Source of the DNA: Candidatus Aminicenantota bacterium
GTDB lineage: Bacteria; Acidobacteriota; Aminicenantia; Aminicenantales; UBA4085
Length of the DNA: 64,000 nt
Reading direction: 5' to 3'
Assembly: GCA_003141555.1 (NCBI GenBank)
Contig: PLMN01000021.1
Location: forward strand, 1,268-65,267
Below the pieces are notes generated by a model. The model made no database searches, was not told the origin of the DNA, and saw nothing but the letters and a program-made list of their open reading frames with translations. Shown piece after piece: positions 38,409-47,273 of this stretch; the first letter of the stretch is position 1; each line of letters starts with the position of its first letter. The translations under genes were made by a program, and so were the position numbers.

Positions 38409-38897
38409 ATGCTCAAGGACAGGGGCGGCGAGCATCCTTTCGGGGATGCGGGCCAGTTGATCGGTTGGCTGATCTTCCTTGCGGTCTGGATCGCCGATTC
38501 GTTCTTCCTTCACAAGTCGACCTTCCTGGCCGCCAAGGTGCCGCTCGCGGCGAGGCTTGCCTTCCTCTTCGCCGCCGTGGCCGGAGCCGTGCAGCTCGTC
38601 CGGAAGAGCCATATTTACATCACCCATGGCACGCGGACCGAACGCGTCCTCGACGAAGGGGCCTTCCGCTGGGTGAGACATCCTTTGTATCTGGCGGGCA
38701 TCCTGGCCTTTCTCGGATTGGCGGCGTCCACCGCATCTCTCTACGCTCTGGCCGTCTGGGCCCTGCTCGCGATGTTCTATGCCTATATTTCGGGCTACGA
38801 GGAGCGGTTCCTCGAAGACAGGTTCGGCGACGCATATCGCGAATACAAGGCCCGCACCGGCAAATGGATCCCGCGGCCCGGCCGCGGCCGGAGATGA
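38409..38897 (+). CDS. isoprenylcysteine carboxyl methyltransferase-like membrane protein
   Basis: The 162-residue membrane protein has about four hydrophobic segments and the ICMT/PEMT signature: GAFRWVRHPLYLAGILAF (about 84-101) and YEERFLEDRFGDAYREYKART (about 132-152), with the SAM-binding HPLY and EE motifs. Bacterial members methylate small molecules or lipids. GGCGGAG precedes ATG 38409. It is close behind the small secreted protein gene and may share its transcript. Confidence 0.87.
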   Translation: MLKDRGGEHPFGDAGQLIGWLIFLAVWIADSFFLHKSTFLAAKVPLAARLAFLFAAVAGAVQLVRKSHIYITHGTRTERVLDEGAFRWVRHPLYLAGILAFLGLAASTASLYALAVWALLAMFYAYISGYEERFLEDRFGDAYREYKARTGKWIPRPGRGRR

Positions 38898-38930
38898 ACC
38901 TCGAGCGCGCTTGAAATGGGAGGAGACCCG

Positions 38931-39400
38931 ATGAACGCCCTCATCCTCTATCGCAGCTATTATGGCAATACGAAGCTCGTCGCGGAAGCGCTCTCCAAGG
39001 GGCGCGAGGCGCCAAGACCCAGGTGCAAGACGTGCGCCGCCGGCTGCCGGACCTCGCGGGCGTCGACCTCGTCCTGGTCGGCGCCCCGACGCGGATGGCG
39101 CGGGTCAACCGGCGGGCCAAGCGCGTCCTGAAGAAACTCAAAAAGCGCGGGTTCCTGGGCGGCAAGGTAGCCGTCTTCGACACCTACGGCCCCATCCCCA
39201 AGACGCCCGAAGAGCTCAAGAAGGGGCGCAAATGGCTTTATCCCGGCGCGGCCGGCATCCTCCACGAGACGGCGGTTGACCTCGGCCTGAACGTGCATCC
39301 CAACACGATGCGCTTTGAGGTTTCCGGCATGAAGGGCCCGCTGGGGGATAACGAGATCGGCAAAGTCGCGGCGTTCGCCGCGGAGTTGATCGCGGGCTAG
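38931..39400 (+). pseudogene. flavodoxin-fold protein gene with one-base frameshift
   Basis: The first frame encodes MNALILYRSYYGNTKLVAEALSKG, a flavodoxin FMN-phosphate loop (Y.S.YGNTK). From about 39002 another frame continues ARGAKTQVQDVRRRL, DLVLVGAPTRMARVN and GKVAVFDTYGPIP and runs to the stop at 39400. Joined, the product is about 156 residues of flavodoxin type. One base seems missing in the GGGG run at 38999-39002. GGAGGAG precedes the ATG. The otherwise intact second part suggests a very recent loss or an assembly error. Confidence 0.75.
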
Positions 39401-39484
39401 GGCTCGCTGATCCCGATGCAAACGACCGCTTCAACCGCGCCGCGCAACGGCGCCCGTCGGCGGAAAGGGGAAGGCGAGGAAGAG

Positions 39485-39558
39485 CGTGCCTGAGAGGATT
39501 CGAACCTCCGACCTACGGCTCCGGAGGCCGTCGCTCTATCCAGCTGAGCTACAGGCAC
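39485..39558 (-). tRNA. tRNA-Arg (anticodon CCG)
   Basis: The reverse strand gives a 74-base tRNA. The acceptor GTGCCTG/CAGGCAC pairs perfectly. The D arm is AGCTCAGCTGGATAGAGC, the anticodon stem ACGGC/GCCGT encloses CTCCGGA (anticodon CCG), and the T arm is GGAGGTTCGAATCCTC. CCA is not encoded. It reads CGG codons, which are abundant in this GC-rich region. Confidence 0.96.
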
Positions 39559-39664
39559 GTTTCCAAGAGCTGCGCCATTTTATATCTTTTCGGCCCGGGA
39601 ACGCAAGAGAAGCCCGGTTGTGCTAAAATACGCTTCCTTGTCTTTCGAAAGAGGGCGGATGAAC

Positions 39665-40822
39665 ATGAAATACAGAAAATTCGGCAAGCTCGCCTGGGAA
39701 GCCTCCGCCCTGGGCTTCGGCTGCATGCGCCTCCCGACCAAGGACGGCCGCGGCTACAGCGACCAGGTCGATGAGGCGGAGTCGATCGCCATGATCCGCC
39801 GCGGCGTCGACGCCGGGATCAACTACGTCGACACCGCCTACCCTTATCACGGCGGGCAGAGCGAGATCGTCCTGGGCAAGGCTCTCCGCGACGGCTACCG
39901 GGACAAGGTCAAGGTGGCCACCAAGTCTCCGGTCTGGATGATCCAGAAGCCTGAGGATTTCGATACATACCTCCGCGAGCAGATGACCCGCCTCCAGCTG
40001 GAACACATCGATTTCTACCTGCTCCATTCGCTCACGTCCGCCCGCTGGGAACCCCTTGTGAAGCTCGACGTCCTCGCCCGGGCCGAAGCTGCCGTCAAGG
40101 ACGGCCGGATCGGCCACATCGGCTTCTCGTTTCACGACAACCACGAGACGTTCAAGAAGATCGTCGACGCCTATCCCGGCTGGGAGATGTGCCAGATCCA
40201 GTACAATTACATGGACGTCGAGAACCAAGCCGGCACAAAGGGCCTGCGCTACGCCGCGTCGAAGGGCCTGGCCGTCGTAGTCATGGAGCCGCTCTTCGGC
40301 GGCCGGCTGGCCAGCCCGCCCGCCGCCGTCGCTGAGGTCGTCGCCGGCGACCCCGAAAAGCGCACGCCGGCCGACATCGCCCTCCAGTGGATCTGGGACC
40401 AGCCCGAAGTCTCCACGATCCTGAGCGGAATGAGCAGCATGGTCCAGGTCGAGGAGAATATCCGCTCCGCGGAGCGCTCGGGCGTGGGCTCGTTCGGCCC
40501 CGGGGATTTCGCCCTGATCGATCGCGTCCGGGCCAAGTATCGGGAGCGGGCGATCATCCCCTGCACCAAGTGCGAATACTGCCTTCCCTGCCCGAACGGG
40601 GTGAACATCCCCCGGAATTTCGAGCTCTATAACGACGCCGTCGTCCACGACGATCCGACCTTGCCCCGGTTCACGTACGGGCGGTTCCTGGGCGAGAAGG
40701 AGCGGGCCGAGGTTTGCACCGCCTGCCGGGAGTGCGAGGAGAAGTGCCCCCAGGCCATTCTCATCAGCGAATGGATGCCCAAAGTCCACCAGATGCTAGG
40801 CGCCAAACCGCCTCAGGGATGA
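39665..40822 (+). CDS. aldo/keto reductase with C-terminal 4Fe-4S clusters
   Basis: The 385-residue protein has an N-terminal AKR barrel: KYRKFGKLAWEASALGFGCMRLP, the catalytic Tyr in DTAYPYHGGQSE and Lys in KVATKSP, then DFYLLHSLT. The C-terminal ferredoxin-like part has CTKCEYCLPCPNGVNIP (about 303-319) and CTACRECEEKCPQAI (about 354-368), enough cysteines for two clusters. This arrangement marks the anaerobe-rich AKR subfamily whose substrates are mostly unknown. ATG 39665 is preferred over 39659 because GAGGG then has proper spacing. Confidence 0.92.
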   Translation: MKYRKFGKLAWEASALGFGCMRLPTKDGRGYSDQVDEAESIAMIRRGVDAGINYVDTAYPYHGGQSEIVLGKALRDGYRDKVKVATKSPVWMIQKPEDFDTYLREQMTRLQLEHIDFYLLHSLTSARWEPLVKLDVLARAEAAVKDGRIGHIGFSFHDNHETFKKIVDAYPGWEMCQIQYNYMDVENQAGTKGLRYAASKGLAVVVMEPLFGGRLASPPAAVAEVVAGDPEKRTPADIALQWIWDQPEVSTILSGMSSMVQVEENIRSAERSGVGSFGPGDFALIDRVRAKYRERAIIPCTKCEYCLPCPNGVNIPRNFELYNDAVVHDDPTLPRFTYGRFLGEKERAEVCTACRECEEKCPQAILISEWMPKVHQMLGAKPPQG

Positions 40823-40937
40823 GGGCCGCATGCGCTGAAAGCGCGGCCTTAGCGGCTCCGCCGATAATTGAAAGAAATTCCCCCCCGCTTCGTCTAAAGA
40901 GCGGGATTATACTTCCCAAAATCATGAAAGGAGACGC

Positions 40938-42779
40938 ATGAGAAAACACCTCGTCATCGCTCTGTTCGTCTTCGGCATGATCTTCTCGCTGCAGGCCCAG
41001 ATGCCCCAGCAGCAGCAGATGAAGCTCGAAGACGTCCAGAAGGCCCTCAACCTCGTCGACAAAACCCAGCCGGTGCCCGACAAGTACAAGGTCGGATTCG
41101 ACAGCATCACCGGCAAGGACTCCATCGCGATGCTGACCTTCATCGCATCGGACTGGATGGAAGGCCGGGAGACCGGCACGCGCGGCTTCTTCATCGCGGC
41201 CGAATACGCGGCCTCCCTCTTCAAGCTGTGGGGCCTCCAGCCCGCCGGCGACATGCCCACGATGGGCGGCGGCCGCGGCGGCTTCCCCGGCGGCGCCCGC
41301 GGCGGCCAGCCGGCCGCGCCGGCCCAGCGGACCTACTTCCAGGAATTCGGCCTGCGGACCGTGAGCGACGTCCAGAGCGCGATCACGATCGAGGTCAACA
41401 AGGGCGGCGCCCTGAAATCTCGCACGTATCAGAGCGGCGTGGACTTCGCGGCGGGCATGGGCGGCGGCGGAGCGGAAACGATCACCGCGCCGGTCGTGTT
41501 CGTCGGCTACGGCATCTCCGAGCCGTCCATCAAATGGGATGAGCTCAAGGGGGTCAACGTCAAGGGCAAGATCGCCCTGGTGCTGACCGAGGCCCCGGGC
41601 CGCGACGACCCCAAATCCCCCTTCAACTCCACGAAGGAGCTCAAGGACAAGTACTTCCCGGCGATGCCGGCCGGCGGAGTGATGTTCGCCATGGGCCCGC
41701 GCAGCGGCGCCGGGCGCTTCAACAAGCTCGCTGAGCTCCAGAAGCTCGGCCCCGCGGCCATCATCCAGGTCGCCAACACCGGCGCGGACGCCGCGATCTT
41801 CAAGCAGCTGTCTACCCCTCGCCGGGTCAACGACGAGCGGCCGATCATCAACAAGCCCCGCTATCGGATGTCCGTCCCCGGCGGAACGCAGGCCCCCATG
41901 GGCGGCGGCATGGGCCAGACCATCACCCGGGAAATGGCCAACTACCTCCTTGAAGGCGCGGGCAAAACGATCGACGACCTGAAGCAGCAGATCGTGTCGA
42001 CCTACAAGCCCGCCCCCATGGACGTCCCGGCCAAGATGACGATCCAGACCACGGCCAAGACCGAGCTCGCGCGGGGCATGAACGTTCTCGGAATCATCGA
42101 AGGCTCCGACCCGGTCCTCAAGAACGAATACTTCGTCGTGGGCGGCCACTATGACCACCTGGGCAAGTGGGAGGATTACATCTACAACGGCGCCGACGAC
42201 AACGGCTCCGGCGCGACCGGCGTCCTGAACATCGCCAAGGCCATCGCGGCCAATCCGATCAAGCCCAAGCGGTCCATCGTCTTCGCCCTGTGGTGCGGGG
42301 AAGAGGAAGGCCTCCTCGGCTCGAGCTATTACGTCCAGAACCCGATCTTCCCGCTCGACAAGACCATCGGCTACCTGAACTTCGATATGATCAGCCGGCC
42401 CTTCGACGCGACCACGATCGCCCGGTCGCTGCAGACCTACAACGTCCCCGGCGCCGAGGAGCTGGTCAAGAAGATTCGCGCTCCCTGGTTCGTCGACCTG
42501 GACTGGACCGAGGGATCGGCCCTCGGCGATATCGCCCGCGAGATGAACAAGTACGTCGGCCTCGACCTGGCTCTTCGGCCCAACGCCCTCGGCGCTGGCA
42601 GCGCCGGGTCCGACCAGTCCTCGTTTGCCTCGGTCAAGAAGCCGTTCGTGTATTACATGGCGGCCATGACCTCGGATTACCACCAGACGAGCGACAGCGT
42701 GGAGAAGGTCAGCGGGGACCTGATCGCCAAGATCAGCCAGCACGGCTATCTGACGATCTTCGCTTTCGCCGACAAATAA
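40938..42779 (+). CDS. secreted M28-family zinc metallopeptidase
   Basis: The 613-residue protein has a signal peptide (about 1-20, ending SLQAQ). A Gly-rich stretch lies at about 110-130 and a PA-like region follows (VFVGYGISEPSIKWDELKG). The M28 catalytic domain begins near 385. Zinc and catalytic residues are visible in VVGGHYDHLG, NGADDNGSGATG, WCGEEEGLLGS, LNFDM and, near the end, DYHQTSDSVEKV. AAAGGAG precedes ATG 40938. The expected role is aminopeptidase activity on peptides outside the cytoplasmic membrane. A strong terminator follows directly. Confidence 0.94.
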   Translation: MRKHLVIALFVFGMIFSLQAQMPQQQQMKLEDVQKALNLVDKTQPVPDKYKVGFDSITGKDSIAMLTFIASDWMEGRETGTRGFFIAAEYAASLFKLWGLQPAGDMPTMGGGRGGFPGGARGGQPAAPAQRTYFQEFGLRTVSDVQSAITIEVNKGGALKSRTYQSGVDFAAGMGGGGAETITAPVVFVGYGISEPSIKWDELKGVNVKGKIALVLTEAPGRDDPKSPFNSTKELKDKYFPAMPAGGVMFAMGPRSGAGRFNKLAELQKLGPAAIIQVANTGADAAIFKQLSTPRRVNDERPIINKPRYRMSVPGGTQAPMGGGMGQTITREMANYLLEGAGKTIDDLKQQIVSTYKPAPMDVPAKMTIQTTAKTELARGMNVLGIIEGSDPVLKNEYFVVGGHYDHLGKWEDYIYNGADDNGSGATGVLNIAKAIAANPIKPKRSIVFALWCGEEEGLLGSSYYVQNPIFPLDKTIGYLNFDMISRPFDATTIARSLQTYNVPGAEELVKKIRAPWFVDLDWTEGSALGDIAREMNKYVGLDLALRPNALGAGSAGSDQSSFASVKKPFVYYMAAMTSDYHQTSDSVEKVSGDLIAKISQHGYLTIFAFADK

Positions 42780-42790
42780 CGGTTTTTTAA

Positions 42791-42827
42791 GGCCCTCTCG
42801 CCTTCGGGCGGGAGGGCCTTTTTTTTA
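42791..42827. terminator. rho-independent terminator between the M28 gene and glnS
   Basis: AAGGCCCTC and GGAGGGCCTT form a long GC stem around CGCCTTCGGGCG, which itself can pair. It is flanked by TTTTTT upstream (read from the other strand) and TTTTTTTT downstream. The symmetry suggests it stops transcription from both convergent genes. The glnS stop codon lies in its T run. Confidence 0.9.
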
Positions 42828-44522
42828 CTCGTTTTCCCGGCCCGACTTCTGGATCCGAGCCCACGTGTCGCGGAGAGTGACCGTCCGGAGGAAGACCGGC
42901 GCGCCCGGCCGGGACAGGCCGATGTCCGCGCAGAAATAGCCCAGCCGCTCGAACTGCCAGCGGCTTCCGGGCTCGGCCGCGGCCAGCGAGGGCTCGAGCC
43001 GCGCGCCGGCGATCGTCTCGAGCGATTTCGGATTGAGGTTGGACTTCCAGTCCGCCCCTTCCTCGAGCTCGTTCGGGTCGCGCTTGGTGAAGAGGGTGTC
43101 GTAGAGGCGCACCTCGGCCGGAATCGCGTGGCCCGCCGACACCCAGTGGAGCGTCGCTTTCGGGCTGCGGCCGTCGGGAGCGTCGCCGCCGCGCGTGGCG
43201 GGGTCGTAGGTGCAATGGACCTCGACGATCTCGCCGGTGGCGGGGTCCTTCACGACGCCGGTGCAGGTCATGAAATACGCGTAGCGGAGGCGGACTTCCT
43301 TCCCGGGCGAAAGGCGGAAGAACTTCTTCGGCGGATCCTCCATGAAATCGTCGCGCTCGATGTAAAGGACTCTCGAAAAGGGGACTTTCCGCGTCCCCCG
43401 GCCGGGATCCTCCGGGTTGTTGACGCAGTCGAGCTCCTCGGCCGATCCCTCCGGGTAATTGGTCAGCACGACCTTGAGCGGCCGGAGGACGGCCATGGCC
43501 CGCGGCGCCGTCTTGTTGAGTTCCTCGCGGAGGCCGTGCTCGAGCAGGGCCTCATCGACGATGGAGTTCGCCTTGGCGACGCCGATCTCGTCGCAGAAGC
43601 GGCGGATCGAGGCCGGCGTGTAGCCCCGGCGGCGGAAGGCGGAAATGGTCGGCATGCGGGGATCATCCCAGCCGTCGACGAATCCCTCCTTGACCAGGGT
43701 CAGGAGCTTGCGCTTGCTGAGGACGGTGTGGCTCAGGCTCAGCCGGGCGAACTCGATCTGCCGGGGCCGGTGGATGCCGAGCCGGACGAGGAACCAGTCG
43801 TAGAGGGGGCGATGGACCTCGAACTCGAGGGTGCAGATCGAATGGGTGACGCCCTCGATCGAATCGCTCTGGCCGTGGGCCCAGTCATAGGTCGGATAGA
43901 TGCACCAGGCGTCGCCCGTCCGGTAGTGATGGGCTCTCCGGACGCGGTAGAGGACCGGGTCGCGCATCAGGAGGTTCGGATCGGCCATGTCGATCCTGGC
44001 CCGGAGCGTCTTCGCCCCGTCGGGAAACTCGCCGGCCCGCATGCGGGCGAAGAGGTCGAGATTCTCCTCGACGCCCCGGCCGCGACCGGGGCTCTCCTTG
44101 CCGGGCCCGGTCAGGGTGCCGCGGTATTCCGTGACCTGCTCGGCGGTCAGGTCACAAACGTAGGCGTCCCCTTTCCGGATCAGGTCGACGGCGTAATCGT
44201 ACAGCCGTCCGAAATAGTCCGAGGCGTAGAATTCACGGTCCTCCCAGTCGAAGCCGAGCCAGCGGACGTCCTCCTTGATCGATCGGACGTAGTCCGGCTC
44301 CTCGGTCTCGGGGTTCGTGTCGTCGAAGCGGAGGTTGCATTTTCCCTTGTAGTCCGCGGCCAGGCCGAAGTTCAGGCAGATCGACTTCGCGTGGCCGATG
44401 TGGAGATAGCCGTTCGGCTCCGGCGGGAAGCGCGTATGCACCCGTCCCTGGTTCTTGCCGACGGCCAGGTCCCCGTCGATGATCTCACGGACGAAGTTGT
44501 CCTTGGGTTTGGTGTCGGTCAT
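42825..44522 (-). CDS. glnS: glutaminyl-tRNA synthetase
   Basis: The 565-residue class I synthetase charges tRNA-Gln. [22 protein letters not shown] (about 32-53) has the HIGH motif, [13 protein letters not shown] follows, [27 protein letters not shown] is the typical GlnRS stretch, and VLSKRKL is the KMSKS equivalent. The C-terminal anticodon-binding beta-barrels contain [22 protein letters not shown]. It is translationally coupled to gltX upstream (ATGA). Its presence means glutamine can be attached directly, without needing the GatCAB route for this tRNA. Confidence 0.97.
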   Translation of the reverse strand: MTDTKPKDNFVREIIDGDLAVGKNQGRVHTRFPPEPNGYLHIGHAKSICLNFGLAADYKGKCNLRFDDTNPETEEPDYVRSIKEDVRWLGFDWEDREFYASDYFGRLYDYAVDLIRKGDAYVCDLTAEQVTEYRGTLTGPGKESPGRGRGVEENLDLFARMRAGEFPDGAKTLRARIDMADPNLLMRDPVLYRVRRAHHYRTGDAWCIYPTYDWAHGQSDSIEGVTHSICTLEFEVHRPLYDWFLVRLGIHRPRQIEFARLSLSHTVLSKRKLLTLVKEGFVDGWDDPRMPTISAFRRRGYTPASIRRFCDEIGVAKANSIVDEALLEHGLREELNKTAPRAMAVLRPLKVVLTNYPEGSAEELDCVNNPEDPGRGTRKVPFSRVLYIERDDFMEDPPKKFFRLSPGKEVRLRYAYFMTCTGVVKDPATGEIVEVHCTYDPATRGGDAPDGRSPKATLHWVSAGHAIPAEVRLYDTLFTKRDPNELEEGADWKSNLNPKSLETIAGARLEPSLAAAEPGSRWQFERLGYFCADIGLSRPGAPVFLRTVTLRDTWARIQKSGRENE

Positions 44523-45802
44523 AGCGCGGCGCCTTTCATCCGGGCCAGGGAGATGTCGCGGCCCAGGAGCTCCATGATCTCGAACAGGCCGGCTCCCTTG
44601 GCCTTGCCCGAGACGGCCAGCCGGGTCGGGTGGATGATGCCGGCCGCCTTGAGGTTGCGCTCGGCCGCGAGGTCGCGGCAGACGGCCTCGATCGCGTCAT
44701 GGGAGAAGCTCTCCAGCTTTTCGAGCCTGGCGGCGAACTCCCGGAGATTGTCCCGGTTCTCGGCCGGGCCGAGGTATTTCGCCTTCGCCTCCTCGTCCAC
44801 GGCGTAGTCGTCCTTGAAAAAGAAATCGGCGAGCTCGCCGAGCTCGCGGAGGGTTTTGATCCGGACCCGGTAAGCCTCGAGGACTCCGGCCAGGGGGCCA
44901 TCGCCGAGCCGGGCCGGGTCGAAGCCGTCGCGCACGAACTGGTCTCGCAGGAGGGGCAGAAGATCGGCCGCGGGCTTCTTCATGATGTACTCGCCGTTCA
45001 TCCATTTGAGCTTCAGGATGTCGAACTTGGCCTGGACGTCGTTCATGTCCTTGATCTCGAACAGCCGGGTCGCCTCGGCCAGATCCAGGATTTCGGTCCC
45101 GCCGGGAGGAGTCCAACCGAGAAGGATGAGGTAGTTGGCCAGGGCCTCCGGCAGGAAGCCCTCCTCCTTGTACTCCCGGACGGACACGCCGCCGTGGCGT
45201 TTCGAGAGCTTGGCCCCGTCCGGCCCGAGGATCAGGGGCATGTGGCCGAATTTCGGCGGTATCAGGCCGAGGGCCTCATAAAAGAGCGCCTGTTTGGGCG
45301 TGTTGGTCATGTGGTCGTCGCCCCGAAGGATGTGGGTGACGCCCTGGGAAGAGTCGTCCACGACGCAACTGAAGTTATAGGCGGGCGACCCGTCGGACTT
45401 GATCAGGACCTGGTCCTTGAAGTTCTCGGTCTGAAAGATGATCTTGCCGTGGATCATGTCCTCGATCTCGACCGTCCGGCCGGGCTCCACCTTGAAGATG
45501 ATGGCCGGCCCCTCGCGATGGGCCTTGCCGGCCACGACGAGCCCCTCGGCCTTTTCCCGGTAGATGTCGAAGCGCCGGCTCTGGTAGACCAGCTCGCCGT
45601 CCCAGTCGAGGCCGAGCCATTTCATGTCCTCGAGAATCTCCTCGAGGAACCGGGCGTCCGAGCGGACCCGGTCGGTGTCCTCGATTCGGAGCAGGAAGCG
45701 GCCGCCGCCGTGGCGGGCGGCGAGCCAATTGAAGAGCGCGGTTCGGGCGCTCCCGAGATGCAGCCAGCCGGTGGGGCTGGGGGCGAATCGCACGGTGATC
45801 AT
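44519..45802 (-). CDS. gltX: glutamyl-tRNA synthetase
   Basis: The 427-residue synthetase begins [30 protein letters not shown], where HLGS stands for [46 protein letters not shown] and the KMSKS equivalent GAKLSKRHG are present. At 427 residues it is shorter than most bacterial GluRS (about 465-500), mainly in the C-terminal helical part. The start at 45802 has GAAGGA upstream; the in-frame extension to 45916 is noncoding. The pairing gltX-glnS in one operon is uncommon and puts both Glu- and Gln-charging under one control. Confidence 0.96.
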   Translation of the reverse strand: MITVRFAPSPTGWLHLGSARTALFNWLAARHGGGRFLLRIEDTDRVRSDARFLEEILEDMKWLGLDWDGELVYQSRRFDIYREKAEGLVVAGKAHREGPAIIFKVEPGRTVEIEDMIHGKIIFQTENFKDQVLIKSDGSPAYNFSCVVDDSSQGVTHILRGDDHMTNTPKQALFYEALGLIPPKFGHMPLILGPDGAKLSKRHGGVSVREYKEEGFLPEALANYLILLGWTPPGGTEILDLAEATRLFEIKDMNDVQAKFDILKLKWMNGEYIMKKPAADLLPLLRDQFVRDGFDPARLGDGPLAGVLEAYRVRIKTLRELGELADFFFKDDYAVDEEAKAKYLGPAENRDNLREFAARLEKLESFSHDAIEAVCRDLAAERNLKAAGIIHPTRLAVSGKAKGAGLFEIMELLGRDISLARMKGAAL

Positions 45803-45900
45803 GGTGTATCCTTCGTTCCGCGGGGGAATCCGGCATATTTTACCAGAAATCGGGCGGGAGGCATACGTCATCAGGGGCGGCGGGGGGATCCCAAACATGG

Positions 45901-45906
45901 TATAAT
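45901..45906 (+). promoter_or_regulatory. -10 box eight bases before the GNAT start codon
   Basis: A perfect TATAAT ends eight bases before ATG 45915. Transcription would start at or within a few bases of the start codon, giving a leaderless or nearly leaderless mRNA. No clear -35 is seen 17-18 bases upstream, and no ribosome site fits between. Confidence 0.5.
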
Positions 45907-45914
45907 ACTCATTC

Positions 45915-46322
45915 ATGATTATCCGAAAAGCCCGCGCCGACGACCGCGGACAAGTCCGCAGCCTGGCCGAAAGGCTGGATCTCGACTACCCGGGGATGGA
46001 AAAGGACCGGTTCTGGGTGGCCGAGGAGGGCGGCCGGACGGTGGGGATCGTCGCCCGGCTCGCACACCCCGACTGTCGGGAGCTCGTGGCCCTGGGCGTC
46101 GATCCGGAATTCCGGCATGGCGGGCTCGGCCGCCGTCTGGTCGAGGCCTTGCTCGCCGACACGCCGGGCGACATCTACCTCGCGACGGTCATCCCCGGCT
46201 TTTTCGCCCTGTGCGGATTCGCCGCCGTCCCCGCCGCGCCGACCGGCATGGCGAAGGACCCGGCCTGGTGCGAGGGATGCCCGAAGGAAAAATGCACGAT
46301 CATGGTGAGGATGAGCCGATGA
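45915..46322 (+). CDS. GNAT-family N-acetyltransferase
   Basis: The 135-residue protein has the GNAT core: MIIRKARADDRGQVRSLAERL, VALGVDPEFRHGGLGRRLVEALL (motif A with the acetyl-CoA loop RHGGLGRR, about 66-74) and FFALCGFAAV (motif B). The C-terminus has a cluster CEGCPKEKC, a possible metal site. It shares four bases with the DUF2156 gene (ATGA), so the two are co-translated. Substrate is unknown. Confidence 0.9.
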   Translation: MIIRKARADDRGQVRSLAERLDLDYPGMEKDRFWVAEEGGRTVGIVARLAHPDCRELVALGVDPEFRHGGLGRRLVEALLADTPGDIYLATVIPGFFALCGFAAVPAAPTGMAKDPAWCEGCPKEKCTIMVRMSR

Positions 46323-47191
46323 CCCCGCCCCGCTTCCCCGAATTCAAAGCCGTGGAGCTCGAGGACCGAGCCCTCATCCGGGGCTGTCTCGATCGATGTC
46401 CGTCCGAAATCAGCGAGATGAACTTCGGGAACATTTTCATCTGGCGGAACTATGATCATCCCCGGATGACCGAGATCAACGGCAACCTGTGCCTCCGCTT
46501 CGAGTCGCCCGACGAGCCGGCTTATTTCCTGCAGCCCATCGGCGACAGCAAGATCCCCGAAACGATCGATCTCTGCCTGACCTCGGCTCCCCGCCTCTCA
46601 CGCGTATCGGCCGCGTTCGCTGAGAAATACTGCTCGTGCGGGTTCGAGTGCGACTGCGACCGGGACAACTACGACTACATCTACCTGGCCTCCGACCTCA
46701 TCGAGCTGAAAGGCAAGAAATACGACGGCAAGCGCAACCGGATCAGGAAGTTCGAGAAAAGCAACGCCTACCGCTATCTGCCCCTCGACCCCGCCTGCCT
46801 GGCTGATTGCCGGCGTCTCTTCGAGGAGTGGCTCGAGGACAAGGACCAGGTGAACCGGATGATCGGGGCCCAGAAGGACGCCATCCAGCAGGCCCTGACC
46901 CACTTCGAGGCGCTGGGCATGACCGGCGGGACGATCGAAGTCGAGGGCCGGATCGCCGCCTTTTCCATCGGTGAGCGGCTCAACGCCGACACGGCCGTCA
47001 TCCACATCGAGATCGTCAGCCCGCGCTACGACGGGCTGTCGCAGCTCATGAACCGGGAGTTCGTGAAGAACGCGCTCCCCCATTTCACCTACATCAACCG
47101 CGAGCAGGACATGGGGCTGGCCGGCCTGCGCCAGGCCAAGATGTCCTACCAGCCCCACCACCTGGTCGAGAAGCACCACATCTGGAAGTGA
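46319..47191 (+). CDS. DUF2156-family protein (aminoacyl-lipid synthase C-domain-like)
   Basis: The 290-residue protein matches DUF2156, related to the acyltransferase domain of lysyl-phosphatidylglycerol synthase: EISEMNFGNIFIWRNYDHP (about 29-48), YIYLASDLIELKGKKYDGKRNRIRKFE (about 116-143) with the GKKY..KRN core, and HIEIVSPRYDGLSQLMNREFVKNAL and INREQDMGLAGLRQAK (about 253-280). A double GNAT fold is expected. It is translated together with the GNAT protein, suggesting a joint acyl- or aminoacyl-transfer task. The substrate cannot be read from sequence. Confidence 0.9.
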   Translation: MTPPRFPEFKAVELEDRALIRGCLDRCPSEISEMNFGNIFIWRNYDHPRMTEINGNLCLRFESPDEPAYFLQPIGDSKIPETIDLCLTSAPRLSRVSAAFAEKYCSCGFECDCDRDNYDYIYLASDLIELKGKKYDGKRNRIRKFEKSNAYRYLPLDPACLADCRRLFEEWLEDKDQVNRMIGAQKDAIQQALTHFEALGMTGGTIEVEGRIAAFSIGERLNADTAVIHIEIVSPRYDGLSQLMNREFVKNALPHFTYINREQDMGLAGLRQAKMSYQPHHLVEKHHIWK

Positions 47192-47222
47192 CCTGGAGCG
47201 CCCCCTTGGGGCCCTCCAGGTC
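47190..47222. terminator. inverted repeat after the DUF2156 gene
   Basis: GACCTGGAG and CTCCAGGTC are perfect 9-base arms around a C-rich/G-rich loop that can pair further. It overlaps the DUF2156 stop region. No T run follows, so it may be a structural 3' end or a processed hairpin between convergent genes. Confidence 0.5.
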
Positions 47223-47254
47223 ATTGCGAGCCCCGAAAGGGGCGCGGCAATCTC
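47221..47254. repeat. REP-like palindromic element
   Basis: TCATTGCGAG, a short GC hairpin with CCCCGAAAGGGG, and GCGGCAATCTC form the recognisable layout of the TCATTGCGAG...GCAATCTC repetitive palindromes that are scattered in many bacterial genomes. Only this copy is evident in the window. Confidence 0.55.
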
Positions 47255-47273
47255 CCTCGGCCGAAAGATGGGC

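Noticed and set aside
40823-40937. Terminator after the aldo/keto reductase
   Set aside because: A GGCC...GGCC hairpin with inner GCGCT/AGCGC exists but no T run follows.
40764-42743. 659-codon open frame on the minus strand across the M28 peptidase gene
   Set aside because: It mirrors a gene with clear zinc and signal motifs; its product is His/Arg/Gly-rich without any motif. Long antisense frames are expected at this GC content.
43128-44807. 559-codon + strand frame across glnS
   Set aside because: It lies opposite a clear synthetase with HIGH and KMSKS motifs and shows no protein-like features.
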